This document shows, piece by piece, positions 46,735-57,318 of a stretch of 64,000 nt of DNA (position 1 is its first letter; every line of letters starts with the position of its first letter). Below the pieces are notes generated by a model, which saw only the letters and a program-made list of their open reading frames with translations, did not search any database and had not been told where the DNA came from. Source of the DNA: Sabethes cyaneus. Its lineage: Eukaryota; Arthropoda; Insecta; Diptera; Culicidae. Position numbers and translations under genes: made by a program. The stretch lies in NCBI RefSeq assembly GCF_943734655.1, contig NC_071354.1, positions 31,214,847-31,278,846 on the forward strand. The letters are read 5' to 3'.

Positions 46735-49715
46735 TTGAGGGCATTTGGAATGGATTTGGATTGAATTGTGATTGGATTGGATTGACACAAATCGCTGAGT
46801 ATTTGGATTGGATTTGTCTAGGACTTGAATGAAATTTGAGCGTGGAAGAATATGGATTGGATTTGGATTGGATTGGAATCCGTGCTGAGTTGGTTTTGGG
46901 TTGGATTTGAAATGCATTCGGTTTGGGTTTAAATCAGATTTGAATTGAATTGATAAGATTGATACAAATTTCTGCGGACTTGGATTCGATTTGTCTTGGA
47001 TTAAATTTGGATTTGGATAAATTTGGATTGGATTTGGATTAGATAGAAATTGGTTTTGGATTGTACTGAAATCAATTTCTGAGGATTTTGGTTGGATTTG
47101 GATTGCATTCGAATCGGATTTGAATTGGATTGGGTTTTCCGAGGATTTGAGATTTCTGAGGATTTGATTTGGACTCGTCTAGGGCTTGGATTAAATTTGG
47201 ATTTGGATAAATTTGGAATGGATTTGGATCGGATTTGAATTGAATTTTAGGTTAGACTGACTTAAATTTCTAAAGATTTGGATGGAATTTGAATTTGGAT
47301 CGCATTTAAATCCGATTTAAATTGATGTTTGCTTGGATTTAGATTTAATCTGGACTGCATTCGGTTGGGATTTGAATCGGACTTGAAATAGATTTGGTTT
47401 TCTGAGGATTTCAATGGGATTTGTGTTGGATTTGGATTAAATTTGGATTTAAATAGTTTTGTATCAGAGTTAATTCCGAACTGAATTGGTTTTGGATTGG
47501 ATTTGGACTGCACTCGAATTGGATTTGGACTGCCCTCGAATTGGATTTGAAACGGATATGAATTGGATTCAAAGTGAACTGATACAAATTTTTGAAGATT
47601 TAGATTGGATTAAATTTGGATCAGAATTGAAACGGATTTGGAATGGATTTGAATTTGGAATTGAAATTTGGATTTGTATTATTTTGTAACTGACTTGAAT
47701 TGGCTTTAGGTTGAATTTGGATTGGAATCGAACTGCATTGGGATTGGATTTGAATTCGATTTGGATTGGATTGAAACAAATTTCTGAGGATTTGGATTGA
47801 ATTTGCCTTGGATTTGGATTCGCTTTGGAATGGATTTAAACCCAATTTAAATTGGTTTTGGATGGGTTTTGAATTGCATTGGATTCGAATTGGATTTAGA
47901 TTGGATTTGATGTTGAATTGGATTGACACAAATTTTTCCAAATTTGGATTGCATTTTCTAGGACTTTTGGTTGGATTTGGATTAAATTGAGATTGACTTT
48001 GGATTGAACTTACACAATTTTCGAAGGATTTCGATGGGATTTGAATTTGGATTAGATTTGGCTTGAGTTTGGAATTTGCTTTAGATTCAATTTGGAATGA
48101 CGTTGAATTCGAGTTGAGTTAAATTAGGATTGGATTTAGATTGCATTCGAATTGGGTTTGAATTGAATTTAGATTGGACGAATGGATTTGAATATGATTT
48201 GGATTACTAAGGATTTGAAATTTCTCATTTTTGATGATTTGAATTGGATTTGTTTAGGACTTGGCTTAAATTTGCATTTTGAATGGATTTGGTTCGGATT
48301 CAAAACGGAATTGAATTTTCTTTGGATTGCATTTGTATTAAATTTGGATTGGAATTAAATTAAACTGATACAAATTTCTGAAGATTTAGATTAGATTATG
48401 ATTGAATTTGGCTTGAATCTGTTGGACTTTGGACTGCAATTCGGATTGGATTTGAATTGGATTTGGATTTCCGAAGATTTCAAATTTCTGAGGATTTAGT
48501 TTGGACTCGTCTAGAACTTGGATTAAATTTGGATTTTGGAATGGATTAGAATCGGATTTGAATTGAATTTGCATTAGACTGACCTAAATTTCTAAAGATT
48601 TGGATGGAATTTGAATTTGGGCTAGGATCGGATTTAATTCCGATTTAAATTGATGTTTGCTTGGATTTAGATTTGATCTGGACTGCATTCGGTTGGGATT
48701 TATATCGGACTTGAAATAGATTTGGTTTTCTAAGGATTTCAATGGGATTTGTGTTGGATTTGGATTAAATTTGGATTTAAATCATTCTGGATCAGAGTTA
48801 ATTCCGAACTGAATTGGTTTTGGATTGAATTTGGATTGGATTTGGACTGCACTCGAATTGGATTTGAAACGGATATGAATTGGATTTGAATTGAACAAAT
48901 TTCTGAAGATTTAGATTGGATTAAATTTGGATTGGATTTCGATCAGAATTGGATTGGATTTGCCTTGAATTTGGATTTGGATTCGCTTTGGAATGGATTT
49001 GAATCGGATTTAAACCCGATTTAAATTGGTTTTGGATGGGTTTTGAATTGCGTTCGGATTGATTTCGAATTGGATTTAGATTGGATTTGATTTTGAATTG
49101 GATTGACACAAATTTTTCAAAATTTGGATTGGATTTTCTAGGACTGTTGATTGGATTTGGATTAAATGGGGATTAAATTTGGATTGAACTTACATAATTT
49201 TCGAAAGATTTCGATGGGATTTGAATTTGGATTAGATTTGGCTTGAGTTTGTAATTTGCTTTGGATTCAACCTGAAATGGCTTTAAATTCGAGTTGAGTT
49301 GGTTTTGAGTTAAATTTGGATTGGATTTAGATTGCATTCGAATTGGTTTTGAATTGAATTTAGATTGGACGGAAACAAATTTCTGAGAATTTGGATCTTG
49401 GACTTTTGAATAAATTTAAATTTGGATTTGGATAAATTTGAGTTAGAATTGGGATGGATTTTAATCGAACTAGAACTGGTTTTGGGTTGGTTTTTGATTG
49501 GACTGACACAAATTTCTGAGAAATTTGATTAAATTTGGATTGGGTTGGGCTTGGATTTGGTTAGGCGTTGGAAATCTGGTATTGGATTTGCTTGAAATCA
49601 GTATTTATTCGGACTTGCATCAATTTGGGATTGCATTTGGATGTGATTAAGAGCGCATTCGATATAGACTTGAATTGGATTCGGATTGTATTTAAATTAG
49701 GTTTGAACTTTATTC
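46735..49715. repeat. Degenerate GGATTT array, block 4, with 1.3-kb tandem duplication
   Basis: This is 3 kb of diverged GGATTTGAATTGGATTTGG units with recurring phrases such as ACACAAATTTCTGAGGATTTG. Bases from about 47140 repeat from about 48470 with offset 1328, and a deletion of about 170 bp in the second copy (offset 1157 by 47804/48961). Frames on the - strand (Asn/Pro/Ile/Gln) are artefacts. Confidence 0.88.
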
Positions 49716-49719
49716 AGAC

Positions 49720-52700
49720 TAGATTTTCCTAATTTTATGTATCAATTTATTTGGCTATATTTTTTCAATATTAAGTTCTTTGCCATGGCCCATACTTGTT
49801 ATTTTTTCGGAGTTAGAGATTCTATCACCCCAGTTAGGAGAGAACGAAAGACAGTTTTTTATAATCAAGCGGTCGACTACAAGCTAGCTTAAGGTTGAAA
49901 TTAGCATGTGTGGCTCGAGCAGCACGTTCCTCACAATTGTGTACAAGATTTGTGCCTTTAGTTTAGGGGTTTAGGGTTGAGAGCGTTGGGATGGGTATTA
50001 TTGAAATCAAGTAAGTTTTTAATAGAGTCGTTTTTCGTCAAAGACAGGCAGATTTGAAGTTCTTGGTTTTAAATTACGAATCAACTAAGGTGTTTCAGAG
50101 AGTTAGAAGTGCAAGAGTCGAATATAATTACTAAAGCTACTGAGTTTGACTTGAATTTTATAAAGGTTTTATTGCGGTATTAATCATTGCCTCTGGGTTT
50201 ATTGTGGTATTGCGCAATACCAAGAGGATACGAGTCCAAACACACTTATAGCTAGCTAGAAAACCATAATAAAACTGCTAATAAAGCAAATTTATTGTGG
50301 TTGCTTATATTGCCACGTTAAAACTTGTTTGCTGCACCACGTCTCTTATAAACTTACCATAAGTGTGGCATGGCAATACAAAATGGCGCACCAATCAAAA
50401 TTGATCTTATCGCGGTTACTTGTCAAACCGCAATAAATCTGTTAGTTTTATAGAGCTATTGAAACGGTAACACCCTAACCAAACAGTTTTTTTTTGTTGC
50501 TATTATGAAAAATACCAAAGTTCAACACCAAAATCATTTTTTTTATGCGAAGCCATATTGCCATATTCTAGTATTTTGTTTTAGCTCGCAAACAACAGTT
50601 CATCAAAGCAAAGTGTTTTGCAGAAAGAAAGTTATTATCAATCGGTTTTCCTATCACAGGAAGCAACTAAAATGATTTTGCTAGAAATTGAGATTGATTA
50701 ACTGAATATTTTCAATTTGTTAAAACCAGTTTTCGAAAATTGCAAAATTTCAATGGCGCGCTGATTATATCGACCCATCATATCCATATGCACGATGAAA
50801 TTAAATGCGCACATGCTGCAAACCAAGGAAATTGCTTAAAATTTATTAAATATTCTATGGGATATTTTATTCTGATCGCTATAAACCAACTCATTCAGAA
50901 TGATCTGTGAGTAAAATTTAAACTTTTCTGATCACGGATATATTTTCAAGTTGACAACTTCTTTAGCATTTGCCAGAAAAGCCAAAATTCAAAATGTCCT
51001 TGACGGTCAGACTAGGATCGCTAATCATACCGTCAGTGTCCATCCAGTTTCTTGAGACCCGGAATGCTAACGACTTAACGATGCTTAGCGATGTTCCAAG
51101 AAATTCCATAGAGTTTAACTCGTACGGTTGGCTCCTATGCAATAGTTTTATTTTTTCTTGGGACATGTTTCAATTAACGAGAAAGTTCGCAGTGGGCGGG
51201 GTAGGAAAACGTCAGTAACTACCGGTGGATCACATGGATCCCTTTGAATGTCCATATTGGACATTCGAAACAAGTGATCACATTACGCTAACTAGAACAA
51301 GAAAGAAACCCCAATTGTAAAAAAACTACTTAACCTAAACCTCACACCATTACAATTTTTTCTATCAATTGGTTGTGACCAAATGTGTCGTTCCGCATTG
51401 TCAATTCGATATTTTGAACCGTAAAATATTTTTCAACCTGACATGTACTACTAATGTGATGTCAAGGAAAATAAATCAAAAATAGAACTGTTTCTTATTT
51501 ACCAATATCCAACTTACTTCCTACAGTTTCTTGTACTTTTTTGTTTTTCATTTAGATCAGAGCTACCGCAAAGTACTTTCAGTTATTCTTATCAATGTAT
51601 AATTAATTACGAATAAAAATTATGTTTAAAATCAGTTCTAGTGGATAAACTATTTGCAAATAGCAAACGTACGCAGCTATTCAGCGGCGATATCTATTAT
51701 TGTCAGTGCTCTTTGAGTTCAAGTGGTAAAACCGTAGAATTCAGAAATTTCTAAGAACCCTGCCAACTTAAATCGAACATCAATTACTTCCACAAAGTCA
51801 GGCATATTCATTCGCGCGCCCTTTTTGTCGTTTCGCCAAACCGAGGAGCAAGGACCACCCATGCAAGCAAACAAGCCAGCTGAGTGAAATGGGACGCAGT
51901 TAGCAGCGATGAATTATGACCACTTTGGCCTCGATCGCTTTTCACCGCGAGAGATAACTTTGTCGGCTCCGGTCTTTCCGGTCTATGGTCTTGTTTGTAT
52001 GAAGAAGGTTCTTGAAAGGAACCGCCCCGAAATTCATTGTAGTAATGAACAATCGCTGCCGTTACAACGTAAAAGATAGGTATTTTTAGAATGCCGTCTA
52101 CCCTGCCATTTCTGTTCTACTCTACCTTCGTCTACCTGTGAAAAACAATGCCGAGAGCTTTACCGTCTTGTTTGCTCATCAATATCCACTAAAAATTATG
52201 AAGATTTATTGGCGCAGTGAGTTGCAGGACTAAAAATTCCTACTGCATCGTGAGCTTTTAAACCTTATTCTGTGTCCCAATGTTATTTTAGTTTTTTTTT
52301 TGTTCAAGGTTTGATGGCTAAATGACATCGTGAGTATTAAAATGGATATTTCATAATGCTATTCTATGAGAACTAACGTTATGGTTATGCAGTGCTGTGC
52401 TGCTATTTATTATTGAATTAGAAACGATAAACATAATGGAAAAATCTACCGCTTACGCCTCTAGCTGTTGCTAGAGTGCACCCCTTGAGACCGAAAACAA
52501 AAAAAAGAAGGAATCATAACACATCAGCGAATCAGTCACGCCATATTTACATAAGTGCACCATTATCCTCTTTTAATGCCCCGGTACACTTTCCGGACCG
52601 GTGTGCGGTGCTGTGCTGTGTTGGGCAGCTTGGGGAAAGGGACATTGTTTCGTGTGCAACGCCCACGTGGTTGCTAGCAAAATCCTCCACTGAGCACTGA

Positions 52701-52734
52701 GCTTCTTCTTTCCTTCTTCACCGTTTCGTTACAG
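49720..52734. other. Intronic sequence upstream of the first Gprk1 exon
   Basis: 49.7-51.8 kb is AT-rich with an unassigned repeat at about 50.15-50.47 kb (TTTATTGCGGT in inverted orientation at its edges). 51.8-52.7 kb is unique and of higher complexity. The last 40 bases form the pyrimidine tract and acceptor of the exon at 52735. No other exon was recognised. Confidence 0.45.
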
Positions 52735-52836
52735 ATCAAAGCCTACGAAAAGACAGAGTGCCACGACGAGAGGCGGAAACAGGCTAGAGACATTTACGAC
52801 AATTTCATAATGAAGGAAATGCTATCGCACACACAC
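52735..52836 (+). CDS. Gprk1: GRK2-type receptor kinase, RGS-domain exon (first of two seen)
   Basis: The segment encodes 34 residues, from IKAYEK to MLSHTH, in phase 0 at both ends (102 bp). It is preceded by a pyrimidine-rich acceptor ending in TTACAG and followed by the donor GTGAGT. The peptide matches the RGS-homology domain of GRK2/GRK3 and Drosophila Gprk1, around human GRK2 residues 91-124. GRKs phosphorylate activated G-protein-coupled receptors; the RGS domain of the GRK2 subfamily binds active Gq-alpha. Residues known to matter for Gq binding in GRK2 (R106, D110, M114, L118) are kept, and F109 is Y. The stretch ARDIYDNFIMKEML is diagnostic. It is not an ORF of its own because it lacks a start codon. 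The spliced frame continues directly into the exon at 53444. The upstream exon, expected to end in FYEE, was not found in the window. Confidence 0.95.
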
Positions 52837-53443
52837 GTGAGTATTACAGGATTGTGAAATTTTGTTGCTCTTTGCTTATGGTCGTTGTTTTTGTTATACT
52901 TTACTTGAGATCCGTTATCCCTTCGCTGCTCGGGTTTTAAAGCATCCAACCCGAATCGGTTGGAAAAGAGCAAGTTTAATCATGGCATGTGTTTCCCTGC
53001 ATTTTTTTCCTTCTAATCACCGCCGATTGCTCGGCTTAAACTAGACTCGTTCTATTTAATTTTTCCCAAATTTGGGCAACAAAACGTCCCATCCTAATCC
53101 AATTCAAAGTGCTGCTCGCTCTGCTCTGCTCTCGAGCTGGCACTTCCACTGGGAACGTACCCAAATCAGTCCCGATGTTTACGATCTGTCTGAGCTAATT
53201 GGATTTTCCACCCAGATTGGGATCACTTACGCGTCCATTCACTAGAAAAACCGTGCCATTTTTGCGTCTGTAGTACAAGCATAATACGATAATACTACGT
53301 ACGACGACGGTACCATCTGGCTGTGTTCCAACCAGCACCAGCAGTTGAGGGACGACGCTCTTTTTATCGGCCATTTATTTGCACATTTTTTATTCTAATA
53401 TTTTTGTCGTTTCCCACACGTTTTTTTTGCTTCTTTTCCACAG
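52837..53443 (+). other. Gprk1: Intron between the two Gprk1 RGS exons
   Basis: The 607-bp GT-AG intron separates two phase-0 exons. The donor is CAC|GTGAGT and the acceptor ends TTCCACAG after a T-rich run. The sequence is unique rather than repetitive, unlike most of the window, and I see no other coding segment in it. Confidence 0.9.
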
Positions 53444-53632
53444 GAATACTCGAAAGAAGCGGTAGCGCACGTACAGAAATATCTGATGAAAAACGAAGTG
53501 CCGGTGAATCTGTTCGAGCCGTACATCGACGAAATTTTCCACCACCTGCGAGGCGAACCCTTTCGGAAGTTTCTCGAGAGTGACAAGTACACTCGATTCT
53601 GCCAGTGGAAGAACCTGGAGCTCAACATACAG
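53444..53632 (+). CDS. Gprk1: GRK2-type receptor kinase, RGS-domain exon (second of two seen)
   Basis: This exon encodes 63 residues, from EYSKEAVAHVQKYL to WKNLELNIQ, phase 0 at both ends (189 bp). The acceptor is TTTTCCACAG after a long T/C tract and the donor is GTAAGT. The peptide continues the GRK2/Gprk1 RGS-homology domain through its last helices: a VPVNLFEPYIDEI segment, LRGEPFRKFLESDKYTRF, then CQWKNLELNIQ, which in the family immediately precedes the linker (LTMNDFSVHR-like) and the glycine loop of the kinase domain. No kinase-domain sequence occurs in the remaining 10.4 kb, so the next intron exceeds 10 kb. The assignment to the GRK2 (beta-ARK) subfamily rather than GRK4/5/6 rests on the CQWKN..LNI motif. 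The reading frame is intact with no stops. Confidence 0.96.
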
Positions 53633-55620
53633 GTAAGTTCGTCCAACATGCATTCAAACAATGGAGGTGCTTGGTTGTTCACATTCCCCCTGCAGCTGAC
53701 GCATGGTCTTTGGTTAAAAAAATTTTTAGAACAGAAGCGCGTAATCTCATCCCGTTTCTCAACTCAAGCCAGCTTACAGGACAGGAAAAGTGTGAAAAAG
53801 TATTTGCTGACACAGCGCTGCTGTTGAGAAACATATTCTTTTCGGTTCGGGGGGGGTCAAAAAACGGACAATCTCCGACGGATCGGGCAATCAACGGGCG
53901 TCCAATATTAGTCATTGTGAAATGCGCCAAAAACTGCTTCCATCGTCAGGAAAACTCCGAGCGTTCCCATCGCAGCAGTTGAAGATAAAGCTCTTTACGA
54001 AGGATGATGTGACATGGTGGTGGAGGTGGGAACATATTCTTCATCCATCCATGGATGGATGGATGGATGGATCGTGGGAGTGAGGGAGTTGGGTGGGGCG
54101 CTGAAACAAAAGCACTCCAGAAATTGCTCTATATATTCTCATATTGGCGCCAAAACCTGCAGACGCGTGCAAAAGTGGCAGCCGTCTTTTATTTATTTTT
54201 TGTTGTTTCTGTCCGTTCTCTTCGACGGGACGGCAGTCAGCGAGCGCCTCACCGACTGTCACTTACCAGCAATTTATACATTTGCAAATCATCCGAACAC
54301 GGCGCTGCGCTGGCGGACGCGGACGCGGACGGATGCCAACCAACCAGCAGCGGGTGTGTTTACTTTTTGCTTTCAACCGATTTAGCAGTTTTTGCTACGT
54401 ACCTACCTACCGCTTTGCAACGGGATTTTTTGGCTTCGTGTGAAAATGGAGCACACAATTGATTGTTTTTTTTTCGTAAGGCAAGCTATTCTAATGCTCT
54501 ACAATGGTGCTGCTCTACTAAAGGATTTCTTATTGATGCATCAACCATACATTTTATTGCTTGTTTTTTGTTTGCTAGTTAGAATATCCTTGGTACTGAT
54601 GCTTTAGTTCCACATTACACATTGATCAAATGAGATATTTCATGTGATAAACATGTTTTTGTGAAATTTTGAATGTTTCCTGTGAATTTTATATCTCTAT
54701 ACTAAAATACCTATCTCGAAAACGAAAACATTACATGAGATCCTTGTTACAATCAAGAATTACTTTTAGACAGAAAAAAATAATCAAGGCTGTTTCTTTC
54801 GGCTTTGCAGTAGTAAAATGTAGCAGGAAAATGGTGGGTTTTCTCTTCTACCAACGTTTCGGATAATACCTATTTATTATTGTTCAAGGCTCGAGTATGG
54901 ATTATTTTCCTGTCGGGTGGCTCATAACCGCACAGTCACTTCAACATACACATATACATACAAGCTAATAATTTTCAGACGAACTAGAAATTCGAACTCG
55001 TAGCTCTTTTTGCGAACTGATCAGAATTCGAAAAACTGCCCATCAAATTCCCGAGCCGGTCCGTCAGCAGCACACGAGAATTCATTAGTTTTTTTGTGGT
55101 TCAAAATAGCTCCCTACAATGTTCAGCAAAGTTGTTCAACTCTGAAAGACAATGATTAATGTGAAATCACCGGCAAAGTTCCAGTTTGGCTTGTAAACAC
55201 ATAACACATAATAACTTTTTGTAGAAAAGATATAGAAGGATAATTTCTTCGACAAAGTTGTAACTAAAGATTATATAAGTAACTTTGCCCAAGACATAGC
55301 GGGCGTATTTTTTATGGTTTCTATCTCACAGGGCGTTTTATATAAAGACCTCTCAAAAATCACTTATTCGCTAATTACTTCAAATTTGATGGTTTTATTG
55401 CAAGTTGTTTTACAAAAGTTGTTTTTCTTATCAAAAGACATATTTTTGTAGAACATTGTATGTTGAAAACTCATGTGTATAACGTGTACTAACGTTTTGC
55501 CTTTCTACTATATAAATATATAGTATAAAGGTATAGAAATCACTTGGAAAACCGGAAATGAAAAGAAGGTCCTGCGGGCCGAATGTTATATACCATTCGA
55601 ATCAGTTTCGAAAACTGAGC
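53633..55620. other. Start of the long intron after the second Gprk1 exon
   Basis: Unique, balanced sequence to about 54.5 kb, with a GGAT microsatellite forming a short palindrome (54043-54072). Open frames of 83-135 codons on both strands have no domain. From 54.5 kb it is AT-rich with old repeats. No kinase-domain exon is present. Confidence 0.45.
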
Positions 55621-55626
55621 ATTTTC

Positions 55627-55678
55627 TGTGTGTGTGTGTATGTATGTGTGTGTGTGTATGTGTGTGTGTGTGTATGTG
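55627..55678. repeat. Compound GT/GTAT microsatellite
   Basis: Short interrupted GTGTGTATGTATGTGTGT run. Confidence 0.9.
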
Positions 55679-55679
55679 A

Positions 55680-56216
55680 CGCTTTTAATCTCACTCACTT
55701 TTCTCGGAGATGGCTGGACCGATTTTAATGTTCTTAGTATCAAATGAAAGGTCTAGGTGTCCCATTGGTCGCTATTGAATTTCATACTGATCGGACTTTT
55801 AGTTCAAAAGTTATGTATAAAAATACGAAAAATATGGGACTTCATTATCTCATAGGTCTCTTAACCGATTTGAACAAAATTGATTGCATATGAAAGAGGA
55901 GCCTTGCAAACCCTTAACTTCCAAATTTCATGACGATTGGACTTGTAGTTTGAAAGTTACATAAAGAAATGTGAAAAAGTAGTATTTAAAACATATTTAT
56001 GTAACATATAAGCATTAATTTAATGAAAAACATCACACATTTTATGATTATTTGAAAATTACTGCTGAGATCTATCAAACGAAACCGAGTTATTTAAAAT
56101 CGGACGCTTCATTCAAAAGTTATTCAAACTTTAACACTTAAGCACCGTATATTAAACCGTTAAAACGTGTGAAATCAAAACATATCAATCAAATGTTGAT
56201 TGTATTCAATGTATGA
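55680..56216. other. Unassigned sequence, probable old repeat
   Basis: The order of CTCACTTTTCTCGGAGATGGCTGGACC-like, GTATCAAATGAAAGGTCTAGGTG-like and GTCATG/GACTTGTAGTTTGAAAGTTA-like phrases, repeated loosely, looks like a dispersed repeat. No gene is seen. Confidence 0.35.
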
Positions 56217-56228
56217 GATGTATGTGTG

Positions 56229-56392
56229 TGTATGTATGTATGTATGGATGTATGTATGTATGTATGTATGTATGTATGTATGTATGTATGTATGTATGTA
56301 TGTATGTATGTATGTATGTATGTATGTATGTATGTATGTATGTATGTATGTATGTATGTATGTATGTATGTATGTATGTATGTATGTATGTG
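56229..56392. repeat. Tetranucleotide microsatellite (TATG)n
   Basis: About 40 copies of TATG with one GATG variant near the start. Frames of 70-87 codons (Met-Tyr-Val-Cys, Thr-Tyr-Ile-His) are artefacts. Confidence 0.97.
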
Positions 56393-56491
56393 ATGACAAT
56401 TTGCAATTTTAAAATTTGCAATGAAATTCAAGAAAAGTGAGAAACATGTCAATTGTCTGAAGTTTTTGAAGCCTCTTAGTGGACTACGAAC

Positions 56492-56688
56492 TCTGAAATT
56501 AAAGAAAAGAAAAAACTTTTACCGACTAAATTCCACTATTTAATATTTATTCGCGACAGATACGTATACGCTTTGAAATAAGACACTGATGAAGCCTACA
56601 CGTCGTAGGAGAACTACGTATCTGTTGCAAATAAATATTAAATAGTGGGATTCAATCGAAAAGTTTTTTCTTTTCTTTGATTTCAGAT
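56492..56688 (+). repeat. Fold-back with hammerhead-ribozyme-like core
   Basis: Arms of about 74 nt (56492-56566 and 56615-56688) are inverted repeats with few mismatches, including CACTATTTAATATTTATT and ACAGATACGTA. The loop holds CTGATGA (56586-56592), a 5-bp stem CCTAC/GTAGG, GAA (56611-56613), the self-complementary TACGTA, TC, then TGTT. This is the order of a type I hammerhead with stem I AGACA/TGTT. The base after GAA is C instead of the usual A, so the core looks degenerate. Similar motifs are known in Penelope-like retroelements. Confidence 0.5.
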
Positions 56689-56694
56689 TTCAAT

Positions 56695-57318
56695 TGTCAT
56701 TTTCTTCACTTGCTGTTACTCAGAATTGTACAAGAAAAGCAAAAAGCGAAGAAAAGCAGTTTATTTAACATGTAGGTATAGTGGTGTATAGAATCAAAAA
56801 TACTAGTGAGTTGATTTTTCCAAATAAATTTGTACAAATTCCAAACAAATTCTACGCTTCAATAGATGCTTTTTTCAATTAATAGATACTAGAGCTTAGA
56901 AATGTTATATGAAAAATAGGAAGTAAATGTTGCACGGTCAAATTTTGTAAGATTTGTTTTCGTTAGTGGTATTTTAAAGGACAGATGTCTTATGTCATGT
57001 ATCATGTTTTAATAAATAAATCAAAAAAAGACAAGCACTGGGAATCATATCGATCGTATTTCCCATTCTCAAGCATGTTTATGGCGCAGCTTTTGCACTA
57101 TTTTTCGACCTCATCTTGTTTTCCTAACCCTCTAACATTGTAAAAACGATGCGATCAAGCTAATGACTATCTTTTCATGAAAGTACATTCAAAAGAAGCT
57201 TAAGTTTTGATTTTCATGCAAAAATAATTATCTGAAGGAGTGCTAGCTAAGAAATATTTCCATTTCTCGTTTCCATATCCATATCCATATCGTTTCCAGT
57301 AATTTTTTTCTAATTCAG
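56695..57318. other. AT-rich unassigned sequence
   Basis: I see no gene or repeat I can name. Ends near a CCATATCCATATCC run at about 57275-57292. Confidence 0.35.
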
